A stretch of 64,000 nt of DNA from Homalodisca vitripennis (taxonomy: Eukaryota; Arthropoda; Insecta; Hemiptera; Cicadellidae): contig NC_060210.1 of the NCBI RefSeq assembly GCF_021130785.1, positions 183,364,001-183,428,000 of the forward strand, in the 5' to 3' direction. A model generated the notes under the pieces. That model was not told where the DNA came from. It saw only the letters and a program-made list of their open reading frames with translations, and ran no database searches. Numbering within the stretch: the first letter of the stretch is position 1; the number at the start of each line of letters is the position of its first letter. Both the position numbers and the translations under genes were made by a program. This document shows, piece after piece, positions 43,481 through 57,035 of this stretch.

Positions 43481-46400
43481 TGAGGTGCGGCGTACTTATA
43501 CCATGTATAAGATACGGTTATTGTTAGTAGAATTGTGATTGCTCAAGAGGGACTTATTGTTTTCTAAGAATAATATAAATTGTTTAATATAAATGTTGGA
43601 TTTAGCTCCAGTTCACCTTCCTCTCAGAGCAGTGTCTGAAATCTGACACAGTCACAGACTTGACTTCTGGAATCTAGTGTCATGTTCATCTCAAGAGAAC
43701 CAAAAAAGGTAGGTGATTAAGAAGCTCAAAATAATCTTTTTAGATTGTTTCGACATTACAGACACTTAAACTGCTACATATAGTATAATCTAAGAGAAGA
43801 AGTATTAGCATTGCCTTTTGAAATAATCAATCAAGATAACACTCTAAGCGTTCGAATTCAGTGATTAATTATTATAAACAAAACTGTAGAATTTATATTG
43901 TATGTAGGGACAGTATCGTACACTTCTCTGAATATTCAAGTCTATTCTAGTTGTCATACTTTCAAGAAGGAATTCATATCTGAAACACAACCCACCATTA
44001 CTTCATATTCTATTCGAGAGGCATATAAAACTTGAAGAATTTAGATTTAAATATTTTTCAAATAACTATTTTTCAATTTCGATCCCTTTTCTAAAAAAAT
44101 TTCACGATAAACGAGACGATTTTTCAAAACTGATAAGTATATATGTACAATGAAATTGTAATCATCATCTTCGTATGATGACAAATAATACGTATAATTT
44201 TTGATTTCATAAACTTAGTCGCCTTGATTAATTTAATTGGTTTTGACTACGAAGAAGAGGTTTGAATATTCTTGAGAAAACATGACATAATAAATATTTT
44301 TATTAAATTGACACTGATTTGTATTTGGAATATTATAAACTAATCTGGTCAGCGAAAGGAAACCCGACGAGAGACTGATGTCGACGTCTACCAATAAACA
44401 TGGCCGTACATCTTCATTACAGGATGTTAATTACCAAAGGAGTGATACAAGACAAAGCGATTAGCTGTAAACCATTATATTCGTTTATTAAAGCAATAGA
44501 TCTCTTAAAGCTCGGGCCAGCGTCACTGTTTAAACACCTGTTTGTGAGAGTACAGCGCTTGTGGGATTAAGTGAACTCATCTACGTTGTAGGGATTACTG
44601 ATACATTCCTTCAGAGTTAAATTTTGAATGCAAAACAGTAAATGATCCAGCGGCGTAATTATAAGGAAATTTAGATGATCGAAGTTAAATAATGAATTCA
44701 CGTACCACAAAACACGAATAACAAGATGTTGAATATGACACCGTTTCATAAATATAACATGCCATCTTTCAAAACTATGATAAATGTTTCTTAGGTTATA
44801 AAACCTTTGACTTTCGATATTAAACTGTTACATTTTTAAAGAAGATTTCCTGAAAAAGGAACTTTATTGTTCAGATCCTTGATTATTTGGATTATTTCTT
44901 GCCATTCTGGATTAGTTAAAAGTACGTGTTTTTTTAGTTTATCGTTTTCTGCTGTCAAATTTATACATTATTGCTTTGGTCGCCCCATTTATATTGGTTT
45001 TTAATTTTTGTGCTTCATAATTTCAAAATCTGCTTTGACGCCTGAAGTAGGAACTAGATCCCAGTCCTTAGAACTTAGTTTTTATTCATACCATATAACA
45101 GTGGAAAATATCAGAAATCCTGTTATCTATTATTACACTATCTATATCAATAACAGACTCTAAAAAAATATGTACAAAACACCACCAATATATAACGAAC
45201 GTCTCGCGTTGTTTCTGAATTTACCTATTAATTACTGAAACAGATACAATAAATTTGCAGTAATTATTTTTTATTTTGCCACTTTTATTTGGTCTCCTAC
45301 TGTCTTTTTACTTTGTATCCTATGTATTTTTATAGTTTTGACCCACTATTAGGTTTTTTTGTTCTTTATCCTTGTGTCTGTGTTATTTGTTTTCTTGCAT
45401 TTTCTTTAACTTAGTGCTTTAGTATTTGAAACGTGAAAACAGTTACTGATACAGTTTTATAAACGTTGTACCGTGTCACCGAAAGGTTTTACTGTGTCAA
45501 AAGTAACTGAAATTACTTGTAATATAAGGACCTATACTCTACAATCACATTTCAGAAAGTTCAAGTTGACTTTTGTAATCGCCTACTATATTTGCTTGAT
45601 ATGTGTCAGTAACATATTTACACATTTAATTAATAATCAGTGAATTACATGAACGAAATTGGGAGGTTAACAATAACATAACCCCTTTAAAACATAATGG
45701 TTTCCGTTAAGTAATATAAGGAGGTGAAGGTAATCTGCAAAATATCATTATGAGACAACAGGGATTAAACGAGATTACTATTTATGAGATTCAGAAGGTT
45801 ATATTTAGTTATACAAAAATATTATCCAGTTTGGTTGCAGTGTTATTTTAATGTTAGAACCTTGTTTTAGAAATAATTTCAATACAACTCTACTAATTAT
45901 ACGAATGAAAGGTTGAAACCCCAATGGAAATAAAATAAATTTTATTTAAATATTTATATCTTTCTTGGAATTATTGGAAAGCTTAAAACCCATAATATTT
46001 AGCATTTAATCACGTCATGACAAACACATCGATGACCAAATCATTTATTAATCGTCTATTTAACGCGATCTATAATATCATAGATTACGTTCAAACATTA
46101 GAGTAAGATTTAAAACTGTTTATTTTACCAAACGGAATAATTCTAGATTATTTCATTTTGTATTTACACTGCACCAGTTGTAATAAGACACTGGACGTGC
46201 CGCAATAAGGATACAAACTATAGATGAAATACAGTCCTCTGGCACTTGGCAGACAGCAGCATTTGGCGAGATATTAGACAGGTCCGGTGCCAACTGACCC
46301 AAAGCTGGTGTTACGGTGCAGTTTTATCCACACTAGAATTGGTGTCGATTTTTACTAAATTATAACTTGGTTAAGTATTACATGTAGTTTATCATATCTT

Positions 46401-49400
46401 CAAATTAACTTTATGGGATTGGCAATAAGTCTGAGATTATAATTAAACATCGGGAATAATAAATACCTTATAGCTCAATCTACACATCCAAAATAATAGA
46501 ATACAATTAATTATATTATTGTCAATAATTAAGGACTAAAGTGCTGTAATAAATTTTTTTCTCAAATAACAAGACATTTTCGTTGTATATTTAAGATGAT
46601 AGCCAGACTAGAAATCTACTTTTCTGGCTACACCAAAGACTTCTTTTCTTACTTTTTTGACAATTAGGTTGGGGTAAATATAAAACTATGACATTACAGC
46701 TCTTCCATATAGTAGTCAAAAATTGGCAATATTCTTTTATTATTAGGGTCAAGTTGGATATCTTTTGTTTACAACGAAATTGCATAGGTGAGACAAGTTT
46801 CGACAATGCTGAAAAGTTAATTAGAGTTATTGATAAATCAGTGTAAAACGTTTTGCATTATATTACAACTTAAACTGTTGGTTGGTAAAAACATTATTAA
46901 AATCCTCACAGTGCCCATTTACAATGTCCTTTGTTCTTAAAAACTGTTTTGATTACTAACCTCTATTTTAAATTTATTTCATAATATTATGCAAGAATAA
47001 TGACATGATAAACCTCATAAATAAGCAGCCGATTACGAACCAGTATCTCCCTTCCACTCACTACTGTTAGAGGATGTGTATTACATGCTTAAACAGTTTT
47101 CCATCTTTACTGAAAATGTTATTGGTTTTGTTGCGTTTCTATGTAATACATACTCGTATATTGGAATGAAAAACCTTACATCCTACAAGGAAATCAGTAG
47201 GATTTCTTATCTACTTCCGGCATGAAGGGGAAATCCTTAGCAAGCTCATGCAAGGTTCCAAATTAATCATTTATACGGTTTTGCTTTATAGATGTCTTGC
47301 TGTTTTATGAGCTGCATATTAGAAAACAAAATATCAATGAGTCTTGTTCGTGTTCCTTTTTCTGGTTTTTTCGTCACTGCTGTGTCGTGTTCCATATCAC
47401 AATATTAAGGAATACACTATTTTGACTCAAGCTGTGTCCAACCATGCACAGCTTTTTTTATAGACATGGGTTTTATAATAGAGTTTCAATAGTATTTATA
47501 ATCCTCTAGTAGATGGTTTATATTCTTTACTATTACAGTCTGTAGTAAAAATTTGGTAAATTTCTAAATAATGTTTAAATATTATTTACAAGGCATTACA
47601 TATTTTAAATTCGTTACTGTCGCAATCTAGAGTAAAACTTGGATAACAAAATTTTATTTGCTACCTGCATTACACTACTGATCAAGTATGTCTTTTTCAA
47701 AAAAATAGCTGAATCGGTCCAGTCGTTCTAAACGTCAGAAGAAGAGTTAATACTACGTAGTTTCTATTTAAACAAATCACTGTTCAAGCGTTTCAATAAT
47801 TTAAGTACGTGAATACTAATTGGAATTACTAGTGTTTCCTGTTATTCTAAGGGCAAAAATATTTGAACTGCATCTGAGCTCATTCCCATCTGGTGTTTGG
47901 GAACTAAAGGAATTTGTGTTTATATAAAAATACATTTCTTTTACTCTCTAATACTACGCAAATATGTTTATACGTAAGTAAATATTTATTTGAACGCACA
48001 CAGTTTTTATCTGATAGGGTAACAGTTTCAATTAAAAACACGACATCTTTAGAACATATTCCAAAAATTACGGCCGCGCATTTGTAATGTTGGGGTTACA
48101 AAAAGAGGTTTTATGTCTCATTGCATGATATTTCTTCATTTGCAGGAAACTTTACAGAGTTATTAATTATATGCATTGTAGTTCTGCTGCTATTTTACAG
48201 TATTTTAATGATTTACAGTTATGTTATACAAAATAAAACATAAAGAATTTTAATATCTTACCAAATATAAATTGTGAACCGTACGAAGCAGTGAGAAACA
48301 AATAACTGGGTAGATCGACAGCGTGTGCGGTGATGTACAAAGGTAGGTTACCGATGACACCCTTGATTCTAATTTTAACTTAATTTAAATATTTTTATTA
48401 CTAAAATCTACTGACGTGATAATTTATTAGAGCAAAAACAATTTTTGTAATTGACTGCAACACTGTAAAATGTTAACATTGGCCTTAGGAGAACTGCATT
48501 ATCCACAAGAAAGGCACGGGATGAGCAAATTTGTAAACAAATACACTTATCATCAGTGTTTATATCTGTTATTAATTTAATAAAATGCATTATGGTAATA
48601 ATTCTTGCAATAACTTAATTTAAATGGAACGTTTACAAGGTTTTTACAATGTGGTTAACAATAAGACGAACGTAATAATGTTTGCTAACTCTCAGCCAAT
48701 CAGTACAGAGTCAAGTAATGGTACGTTTTCTCTCTTATAAATTCGACATGCTACTGCAAACTTGGGCTGTAATTACATAAAAGCTCATCCTCGATTAATG
48801 TATGATAAGGGAATTAATGACTGAAACACAGACTAGCTTTGAGATATATTTAGTGTACAATGTATGTTTACAATATTAAATGAATTATAATAGTCTACTA
48901 TTCTTAATAATGTCATGAATAATTGCATTAAAGAAAAAAGTATACTATTTTCTTCCTTTTTATGATAGCAAAAATGTCAACATTTTCCAGTACAGCCTGA
49001 AATAGTTATGTCACATTAGTGATAAATACTAAACAATACGAGTATATCGTTTTAATTTTATTTACATTTAAATTTCGAATAGTCTATTATATTTTAATAG
49101 AACCAGTAAAATACTTAATTTAATGTTCTCATTGAATAAATATTAACTTTTTTTCTATGAATGACATTAGCACCTATACATCCATAGACTTATGAAATTT
49201 AAAGATGTATATTACTAGTCAGGCGCAAGACTTATTTGTCATATAATTATGTCAGGGCATCGTATAATGTGATAAAACTGAGATTGAATTATTTGGTTTT
49301 ATTATTAACTTACTGTGTATTGTAAATTATTAAATTTAATTATTATATATTTTAATGTTATATAGAATGTCTCTATTTGATGTCGTATATCCGTGACTTT

Positions 49401-49763
49401 TCACGCACTTTTTTGCAAAGTTTCACCGTGTATTTGTTTACGCAGCTCTCATGATTTCAGTAACTCTTCAACTAAGTACTTTATATCAATGCAGAATAAG
49501 TACTTAGTCGAAGTTCGTAGATTTCTTAGTGAAAGGACTTGTTATGTAATATGATAGGATCTTATGATATTTTCAAAGTGGTATTATTCATATATCGTGT
49601 ATCAGGTACCGATTTTACACTGTTCATTATTAAGAGGGCCAGAAATGAAGGAAAAGTATGAGTAATTTTGTATTAGGTTTTGCACTTCTAGATTAAGTGA
49701 ATTATAATACCAACGCCCAATTGTAGTTTGCTATTTTATCCTAAGAAACTATAAAAATAGACT

Positions 49764-49781
49764 TATATATATATATATATA
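49764..49781. repeat. (TA)n microsatellite, left flank of composite element
   Basis: About nine TA units end exactly where the composite element begins. Confidence 0.95.
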
Positions 49782-49798
49782 CTCGTCTTCGGCTCGCT

Positions 49799-49813
49799 GG
49801 GGGCTACGCCCCC
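49799..49813. other. GC hairpin near the left end of the composite element
   Basis: GGGGGC and GCCCCC enclose a TAC loop, starting 18 bases inside the (TA)n boundary. A second GC tract (CAGGCCCCCAT) follows. Terminal hairpins of this type are a feature of rolling-circle elements. Confidence 0.7.
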
Positions 49814-49849
49814 AGGCCCCCATGATATACGCTTGCAAATTCGGGGATA

Positions 49850-50400
49850 AGAGGGATTTGGTGATTGGTAAAATTCGGACGAGGTCATGCCAGGAAATTC
49901 CCTGGGGTTTAATGGGATTTAATGTTACCAGGAGTTAAGATTTCAGGGTGTTTAATTTACTCAGGAGGTTATCTGGTCATACCATGGAATTCCCGAGGGG
50001 GGGGTCAAGAGATTTGGTGAGTGGTAAATCTACTGTACGCTTGCAAATTCGGGAATAGGAGAGATTTCGTGATTAGTAAAATTTTTACATGAGGTCATGC
50101 CAGGAAATTCCCTAGGGGGATTTAATGTTACCAAGGATTAAGACATCAGGGGGTTATCTGGTCATACCGGGAACTTCCCAAAGGGGGGTTAAGAGATTTA
50201 GTGATTGGTAAAATTCGGACATGAGGTCATGCCTGGAAATTCCCTGGGGGGGTTTAATGTTACCGGGGGGTTAACACTTCAGGGGTTTTAATGTACTCAG
50301 GAGGTTATCTGGTCATACCAGGAAATTCCGGGGGAGGTTAATGTTATCGGGGGTTAATGACACACCCCAGGCCCCCTTTTGGGGTGTTAGCCAAATTCGG
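49850..50400. repeat. Degenerate tandem repeats with GGTCAT..AGGAAATTCCC motif
   Basis: GGTCATGCCAGGAAATTCCC occurs near 49883 and 50094 and in variant form near 50225. TTATCTGGTCATACC is found near 49968, 50153 and 50305. GGTTTAATGTTACC variants and AAATTCGGGGATAAG recur between them. Unit length varies, so the array is degenerate. A further copy lies at 50700-50770. Confidence 0.8.
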
Positions 50401-50914
50401 GGATAAGCGGAATTCGGAATATTATTAGACCTATTTTTTTTTAATTTTCCAGTTTTTATCAAAGTTTTGACTCTAAGGCCATTTTGTGGCTTAACCGTTA
50501 GAGATACGACAAAAAGCGACTAGACCTTTCTTGTCGGAAATCCAATTTTGTCTTTCGACTGTGCCCTCAGACTTGATCTACGATCTCTCGTTTAGTCGGT
50601 AAAACGCTTGGGATAAAAGTCTGTACCGGTCAGCTGTTGTGTAAACAGATATAGTTTAAATGAATGTAAAACTACCTTTATCAGATTATTAAGTTGATCA
50701 GGGGGTTTAATTTAATCAGGAGTTCATCAACCAGGAAATTCCCGGGAGGGGGGTTAATGTTATCGGGGGTTATAAGAACGCGTGGTACTTTTCTGGGAAA
50801 TGTGTATCTGTGCTACGAGAACATGTGTACAGTAATTTTTATCAAAATAAAACGTTGATCAGGGGGTCTTCGGAAATTATCATTCCACGCTAGAGTTTTG
50901 ACAATGAACTAATA

Positions 50915-50937
50915 AAAAAAAAAAAAAAAAAAAAAAC
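50915..50937 (+). repeat. Poly-A run
   Basis: About 20 A residues follow ATGAACTAAT inside the composite element, just before a D1 fragment with CACTAACGCTCAGCC. It may be the tail of a small retroposed insertion. Confidence 0.85.
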
Positions 50938-51237
50938 ACTCTGTCCCTATCTACTATTGAAGCTTCACTAACGCTCAGCCAACTCCCTATGTGGAGGGGG
51001 GTTTTAGTCACTCGTTAATGTAGTAATACAAGGTCAATATGGAACCAGCATGAATCGCACTAATTATAGTTGCAAAATTTAAAACACCTAAAAGTGACGA
51101 CAAAGAATTAGCCACTTAGAGCATTTATCAGGCTTACGGAAAGATAAACGATAGAAAGCTGCTAGGCCTTTTTTTTAGATTCTATCAATAGCTACTTACA
51201 AAAAGTTTTACATTTAAGCTAGGGCCAACGGTTCGGC

Positions 51238-53150
51238 CACTATCGAGCACGAAACGTAAGTTTTTAAGTGAAATTTTCAATATAATCACGTTTTACGGCT
51301 AAATAATGGAAGATAGAGTAAAAGGTCACTAAAGCTTTTGTGTAGATCGTATTATGTTGCATTAAAATCAAATTTTTAATCTGGGCTAGAGCTAAGATTT
51401 TGTCTGAAATAGAGCCTAGAAAACAAAATCTCACGTAAAACTCAAGAAATCAAAACTTTAAAACGCGTTATGCGGCCAAACTGTTGAGGATAGGGCAAAA
51501 TGTTACTGAACTTTTTTTGTAGATCACGTAATTTCCTAAATCCTAGTGAAAATTTGTGTCGAGCTACGACCAACCGTTTAGCCGCTATCGAGCCCGGAAT
51601 GTAAATTTGTAGGCGAAAATTTCAAAATATTTTCACTTAATCGCGTTTTGCGGTAAAACTAATGGAGATATAGTAAAAAGTCACTTGACCTTTTTTGTAG
51701 ATCATATTATTTTATAAATCTAACCTCTGTTTAATTTTGACCTCCGACCACTTGTTTCGCCGCTATCGACCCCAAAAACTAAGTTTTCACGTGAAAATTA
51801 CAAAAAATTTGCAAATAATCACGTTTTTTGGCCAAACCAATGGAGATAGGGCAAAACGTCAATAGACCTTTTCTGTAGATCCCGCAATCTTCTAATTTAT
51901 GGGTCAATCAGATTTTAACTACGACCAACTGTTCGGCCGCTATCGGGATCGAAGCATTATTTTAGCGAAAAATATCTCTGGAATGTCAAATATTCGAGCG
52001 TTTTGTCGCTTAACCATGGAATATGAAGCAAAAAGTCACTGGACCTTTTTTGTAGTTCACTTCATTCCTGACCATGAATTTTTCATCAGATCCAGTTTCT
52101 AGCTCCAACGGTTCGCCCGCTATCGGGCTTACAAAAAAGTCCTGCAAGGGTGAAAAATGCATGAATTTTCTCGAATTTTTTTTAGGGGTTTAAAAGTAAA
52201 AAAGTCCGGTTTTCAGACTTTTCCTCCGGGTCAAATTGTGAAAGGTACCTGCGTTTTAAGCTACGACCTATAATTAAGGCAGTACAGAGCTTAGGACAAA
52301 AGACTGCACTGGGCAGTTTAAAAATATCACGTAAAACCTAAAAAATCAATACTTTAAAACGCGTTATGCGGCCAAACCGTTGAGGATAGGGCAAAATGTT
52401 ACTGATCCTTTTTTGTGGATCACGCAATTTCCTAAATCCTAATGAACGTTAGTTTTGAGCTACGACCAACCGTTTAGCCGCTATCGAGCCCGAAAGGTAC
52501 ATTTTTAGGCGAAAATTTCAAAATAATTTCACTTGATCGTATTTTACAGCCAAACCAATGAAGATAGAGTAAAAGGGTACTCAACCTTTCTTGTAGATAA
52601 TCTTATTTCCTAAATCAAACGCTCGTCTATTTTTGAGCTACGACCAAAAGTTTAGCCGCTATCGAGCCCGAAAACAAAAGTTTCACGTGAAAATTACAAA
52701 AAAATTGCATATAATCACGTTTTTCTGCCGAACCACTGGAGTTAGAGCAAAAAGTCACTTGACCTTTTCTGTAGATCGTGCAATTTGCTAATTTGATGGG
52801 TCAATCAGATTTGAGCTACGACCTACCGTTCGGCCACTGTCAGGCGCGAAACTTTATTTTAAGCAAAAAAATCTCTGGAATGTCAATCATTCCCGCGTTT
52901 TGTCGCTTAACCACACGAGATAGGACAAAAAGTCACTGGGCCTTTTTTGTAGTTCACTTCATTCCTGACTAACGATTTTTCGTCAGATCGAAGGTAGCTC
53001 CAACGGTTCGCCCGCTATCGGGTTTACAAGAAAGGCCTGCAAGGGTAAAGAATGCGCGATTTTTAGGGATTTTTTTTGAGGGGTTTAAAAGTAAAAATTC
53101 CCGGTTTTCAGACTTTTCCTCCGGGTCATATTGTGAAAGGTACCTGCGTG
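51238..53150. repeat. 178-bp satellite with a duplicated 895-bp five-monomer unit
   Basis: The phrase GCCGCTATCG (with variants) recurs at 51581, 51759, 51936, about 52116, then 52477, 52655, 52832 and about 53011, at 177-180 bp spacing. A block from about 51461 to 52260 repeats from 52357 to 53150 with an offset of 895-896 bp: AAACGCGTTATGCGGCCAAA at 51461 and 52357, CCGGTTTTCAGACTTTTCC at 52206 and 53101. So one higher-order unit contains five monomers and is present about twice. Monomers share AGCTACGACCAACCG, then TCAAAATAATTTCAC, then CCAATGGAGATAGGGCAAAA, then CCTTTTTTGTAGATC. Partial monomers extend back to about 50450. The matching 67- and 64-codon frames at 51899 and 52778 are the same monomer read twice, not genes. 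Confidence 0.9.
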
Positions 53151-53252
53151 CTAAATTTCAAGTTTCCAGCACTTCTAGAAGTATGTTAGAATTTGTATCT
53201 ATATATCAGTGAGTCAGTTTCACATGCGGCTGTATAAGTATTTAGATAGATT

Positions 53253-53253
<1 letters not shown>

Positions 53254-53322
<69 letters not shown>
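53254..53322. repeat. (AT)n microsatellite, right flank of composite element
   Basis: About 34 uninterrupted AT units directly follow TAGATAGATTAG. Confidence 0.97.
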
Positions 53323-53326
<4 letters not shown>

Positions 53327-54867
53327 GTAATGAGTTTGGTTTCAAAATAGTACATTTACCCAAATTTTATGGAAATGGATATTTTTGTTGTAAAATAAAA
53401 ATTAACATTGACCTCAATAATTCCAACACATTTTAATACTTAACATTACGACAATTAACATTCATATGTAAACATAATACATGATAGGGCAACGTTCTAG
53501 CTTTCCAATCCATGGGTGCTATTTCATACTCGTATTTCCTCTGTCCAATCTAGGAATTATAACCGTATTTACATACTTAATTAGTACTGTATACCTCATC
53601 AGTGAGAAATGAATGCGATTTCATCTCTACGATTTCCTTTCATACAAATTGCATTTAGTGCCGCATTGTGACACACAATAAACAAATTGGTTTGTCCCAT
53701 ATAATGAAATGAGAAGAGTTGTTACTTTTTTATAATTTCACTCTATAACTATAAACAAATATGTATATTTGTTAAAATAATTTAACATATGGTCATGTTG
53801 TCTTAATACAATCTTTATAAATAACAGTTGGATACCTTTAACTGGTTCTTTCAATTCACATTACACAACATTAGAGATATAATCAGATTTTTTTGTGATT
53901 TATCCCGGAAGGATTTACGAAATAAGAATAAGCCTATATAACCTATTGAACCTAGGAATATCGATGTAAAATTTAAGTACAATCGGTTGAATTGTTTATA
54001 TATGAAACTAAAGTAAACAAAAAAGGCAGTTTCGCGCTTATAATATAATTAGGATAATATAGAGATTACAGAAGTGATCTCACAGAATATACTTTCACCA
54101 TTAAATTGTTAAAAAATGTTGTGAACACTCTTCGTTGAATGGAATGGTTCAGAATGCACGGAATATTCAGTAATAGGACTTTATGAAAGAGAATTACCGT
54201 AATAGGCTGAAAGTTAACGGACTGAAAATCGCATCTTCGTTCAATATTAGAAGTTAGTATAGGTTACCTTTTCTGTCCTATCTTCTCCCTACAGATTTGA
54301 TATGGTCTGCATATGCGTCACAGCTTTACTATTCACAACACTATATAAACTACAATTTTTTTTATAAAACCCCTGTCTGTAATTCAAGAACAATATCTTT
54401 ATATATTTAGGATCTTGTAATGTTTCTACACTGATCATTGAAATATTAAAGAATCAAACATTTTATACTAACTTACATGGTTGAAATTGCAATATTCGTT
54501 CATAATAAACTTTTGTAAAAGAACAAACTAATACTTTGAAGAGTAAACTAAACTCATAATCTTGCCTTGAATATTAAAGGCTTTTGAAAATGTTTCTACA
54601 AAAGTAATCCTTCCAAGCTATAGCTATTAGTTTTACATCAGGTGCGTTGGTGCTAGTGGGACATTGGTAACATATGTTGTGTACAAAAATATTCAAAAAG
54701 TCCGACAAAAGAATAACAATGTATTTAGTTTAACTAAGATCATTTTAAAATTATAATAAGTTTTGATAAACATCTGCTGTTGAAAACATTTTTTTGCTGC
54801 TATAATTAGTTTTATCTTGAACTTTGTTTTAATTTGCAGCGTACAAAGAGCGCTCCAAACGACAACA

Positions 54868-54871
<4 letters not shown>

Positions 54872-54916
<45 letters not shown>
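54872..54916. repeat. (AT)n microsatellite
   Basis: About twenty TA units with one ACATATA interruption at the left edge. Confidence 0.95.
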
Positions 54917-54917
<1 letters not shown>

Positions 54918-55972
54918 CTTTACGTCCACCTAAGTTAATCTTTCAGTATACATGCCACAATAAAATAGTTTAATAATTAAAATACTGAAATAATCTCGGC
55001 TCGCTGTGATAGTCCAACTTCATATAACGTAGGTTACATAGACACTGTCAGTAAAACATATTCACTTATACAGATGAGATGATAAGGGTGGATAAGCATC
55101 GCGATTATCATCTGCAAGGCCATAGGTTTGGATACTCTATTGTCCTTAGACCCAAATTTCTTAAAAGCCCGAGGTCAGAGAGGAGTAGATACTGTGCCAA
55201 ATGATCGAACCTAAAGATGAGAAAATTTTGCAGGCCTCACTATTGTGTTCTGAAACAGAGCCAGACTCGCTAAGTACATAGTAATATTGGTATTTGTCTA
55301 TCTCAAAGCATACAAACCAATCATAACTGTAATTCAGTTTTATTGCCCAATATATGTTAGTGCCAATTCAATTACATCAATCTCAGCTTCTACCACAGAT
55401 CTCCATCGAGCTGAACAGCAGTTATTGGTGCAGTCCAACAAACACAGATTCTGCTGCAGCCAACGTCATAGGTTGGGATCATGGCTCTTTTTGGAAACGA
55501 ATTAGATATAAGTCATCCAGTATTTTATAAATAATGAAATGTGTAACGTTTCCAACAGGTAGTTCGTGAATATAATTGTGTTAGATTCTATGGAAAAAAG
55601 AATTCAAAATCCAAGCTAATCTCCGTCTTGCCTTTTTGGATTGAACGCTCCTACAATGACTATTCTTACTTTCTCATACCTTGTTCTGCAAGAAAACAGT
55701 GGCAATGAAAAGCAGTGAATAAACAGACGTGAACTAGTCACAGTGATACTCATTTATAGAGTAAAAGCAAACAAGAACATCCCTAGGCAGCTGGTAACCG
55801 CCATGAAATATATACTTATACATAACACTGAAGGTATAGGAACTCATACAAAAATAAAAAGAATTTAAACTGCAAGATTTTTCAGTACTTTTATTTTGTT
55901 TTTTATTTGTTTACTAAAAGTAAATATACTAACTTCTTCCACACAACTAAAATCGCCTAAGAAACGTAGCTC

Positions 55973-55997
55973 TATTATTATTATTATTATTATTTTG

Positions 55998-56031
<34 letters not shown>
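55973..56031. repeat. Compound (ATT)n and (AT)n microsatellite
   Basis: Seven ATT units, a short TTGTGA spacer, and about sixteen AT units. Confidence 0.95.
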
Positions 56032-56034
<3 letters not shown>

Positions 56035-56959
56035 GCATATATGTATATATGTTATTTTATTATATTTATTACATTTTACATTCTTCTCCTTTTATCAGAA
56101 TCTGTATTTTTTATCACAATTGAGGAGGGTAAATTTTAAAATTTAAGTCTATCCCACAAACACTTTTTGGGAAGAGTTTAAAAATTTCCAGCACATCCAT
56201 AAAAAAAATTCTGTAAGCTTTTACTAAATAAATCACTCTAAGTGTACTTACATGGAGGCACTTGAGGACAAGAAAAAAAACAGAGGTTCATTATTTTACA
56301 TTTAACATTCTCACCTGAATTATATCAGTTATAGGAAGTCCACCCTACAAAATAAGGGCGCGCGCGTTTTACTTTCCAATATTCTAATGTGAAAGTTAGG
56401 TTTTAAATTTATCTACTGGAAGACCAAAAAATGTACGTTTACTTATAACCCATATTATTTAACCCGAAATTCTAAACAAAGGCCGTGTTGTAAGAGAGTT
56501 AATCTACACAAAACATCTTAATTATCGTTATGACATACAATCATAAGTCAAAAGGTGTGTTAATTGTAAAGGAAAACACTTACAATTTCCACTTCATCAT
56601 ACAATTAGCACAACAAAGGCACGCTCGTTTATGTACATTATTCATCGCTGAAACAGGTAATGCCTTGCTTTAATTACATGTAAAACACTGTAATCACACG
56701 TCTGCTGTCGTCTTGTAGATAAATTAGAATTTTAGGTCACTTAATGAGAGAAAATTTGTGTGACTTATTAAATCTGGCAATTTAGGTTATGATTTTATAT
56801 AAATAATACTTTCATGCAATCATGATATAAATCATCTTACCTGTGCATTAAATGGTAGAATAACTCGTTTCTACGGCATATTTTTAAACAGTCTGTTACG
56901 TAGGTTTCTTACTCCAACGATTTGAAAATAGCTCGGTGGAGGCAACACATCCCCTTGCT

Positions 56960-57035
56960 TAGTCTAGTTTTTACGCGTACAGAAGAGCAGGCGCCGCGCC
57001 GGTCGCGGTTTAAGTGACAAAACCTGCGGTTAATT
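56960..57035. promoter_or_regulatory. Small CpG-rich cluster, possible regulatory element
   Basis: GCAGGCGCCGCGCCGGTCGC within AT-rich surroundings is followed by AACCTGCGGTTAA, a match to the Runt-domain consensus TGYGGT. It is too short to be called a promoter with confidence and no adjacent exon was found. Confidence 0.25.

Larger units (their letters stand above)
42481..49763. other. Long AT-rich non-coding stretch with scattered D1 copies
   Basis: No gene, RNA or transposase was recognised apart from the D1 copies listed separately. A GCTAACTCTCAGCCAATC head of the same type lies at 48691. The small open frames here (60-71 codons) are minus-strand chance frames. Confidence 0.5.
49782..53253. 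mobile_element. Composite repeat element inserted in (TA)n, class unresolved
   Basis: About 3.5 kb of repeat-built sequence lies precisely between two TA microsatellites (49764-49781 and 53254-53322). The left end opens with CTCGTCTTCGGCTCGCTGG and a strong hairpin. Then come degenerate repeats (49850-50770), a poly-A run with a D1 head (about 50915-50985), and a satellite (about 50450-53150). The right end is AGTCAGTTTCACATGCGGC followed by TTTAGATAGATTAGA. Non-autonomous Helentron/HINE elements carry internal tandem repeats and a terminal hairpin and favour AT-rich targets, which fits, but I see no CTRR end or paired subterminal repeats. It has no protein-coding capacity. Confidence 0.5.
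53323..56950. other. AT-rich non-coding stretch with microsatellites
   Basis: No supported gene. 55085-55150 (GGTGGATAAGCATCGCG, then GGCCATAGGTTTGGATAC) faintly recalls the A and B boxes of a tRNA-derived SINE but does not fold as a tRNA. A 72-codon plus frame at 55287-55505 has no motif. 56360-56371 holds a short GCGCGCGCG run. Confidence 0.4.

Noticed and set aside
51899..52972. Two similar small proteins (67 and 64 codons, at 51899 and 52778) as a duplicated gene pair
   Set aside because: Their similarity follows from the 895-bp satellite duplication; neighbouring monomers have stops in the same frame.
55085..55150. tRNA-derived SINE head
   Set aside because: A- and B-box-like phrases are weak (GGTTTGGATAC instead of GGTTCGAATCC) and no body or tail defines an element.
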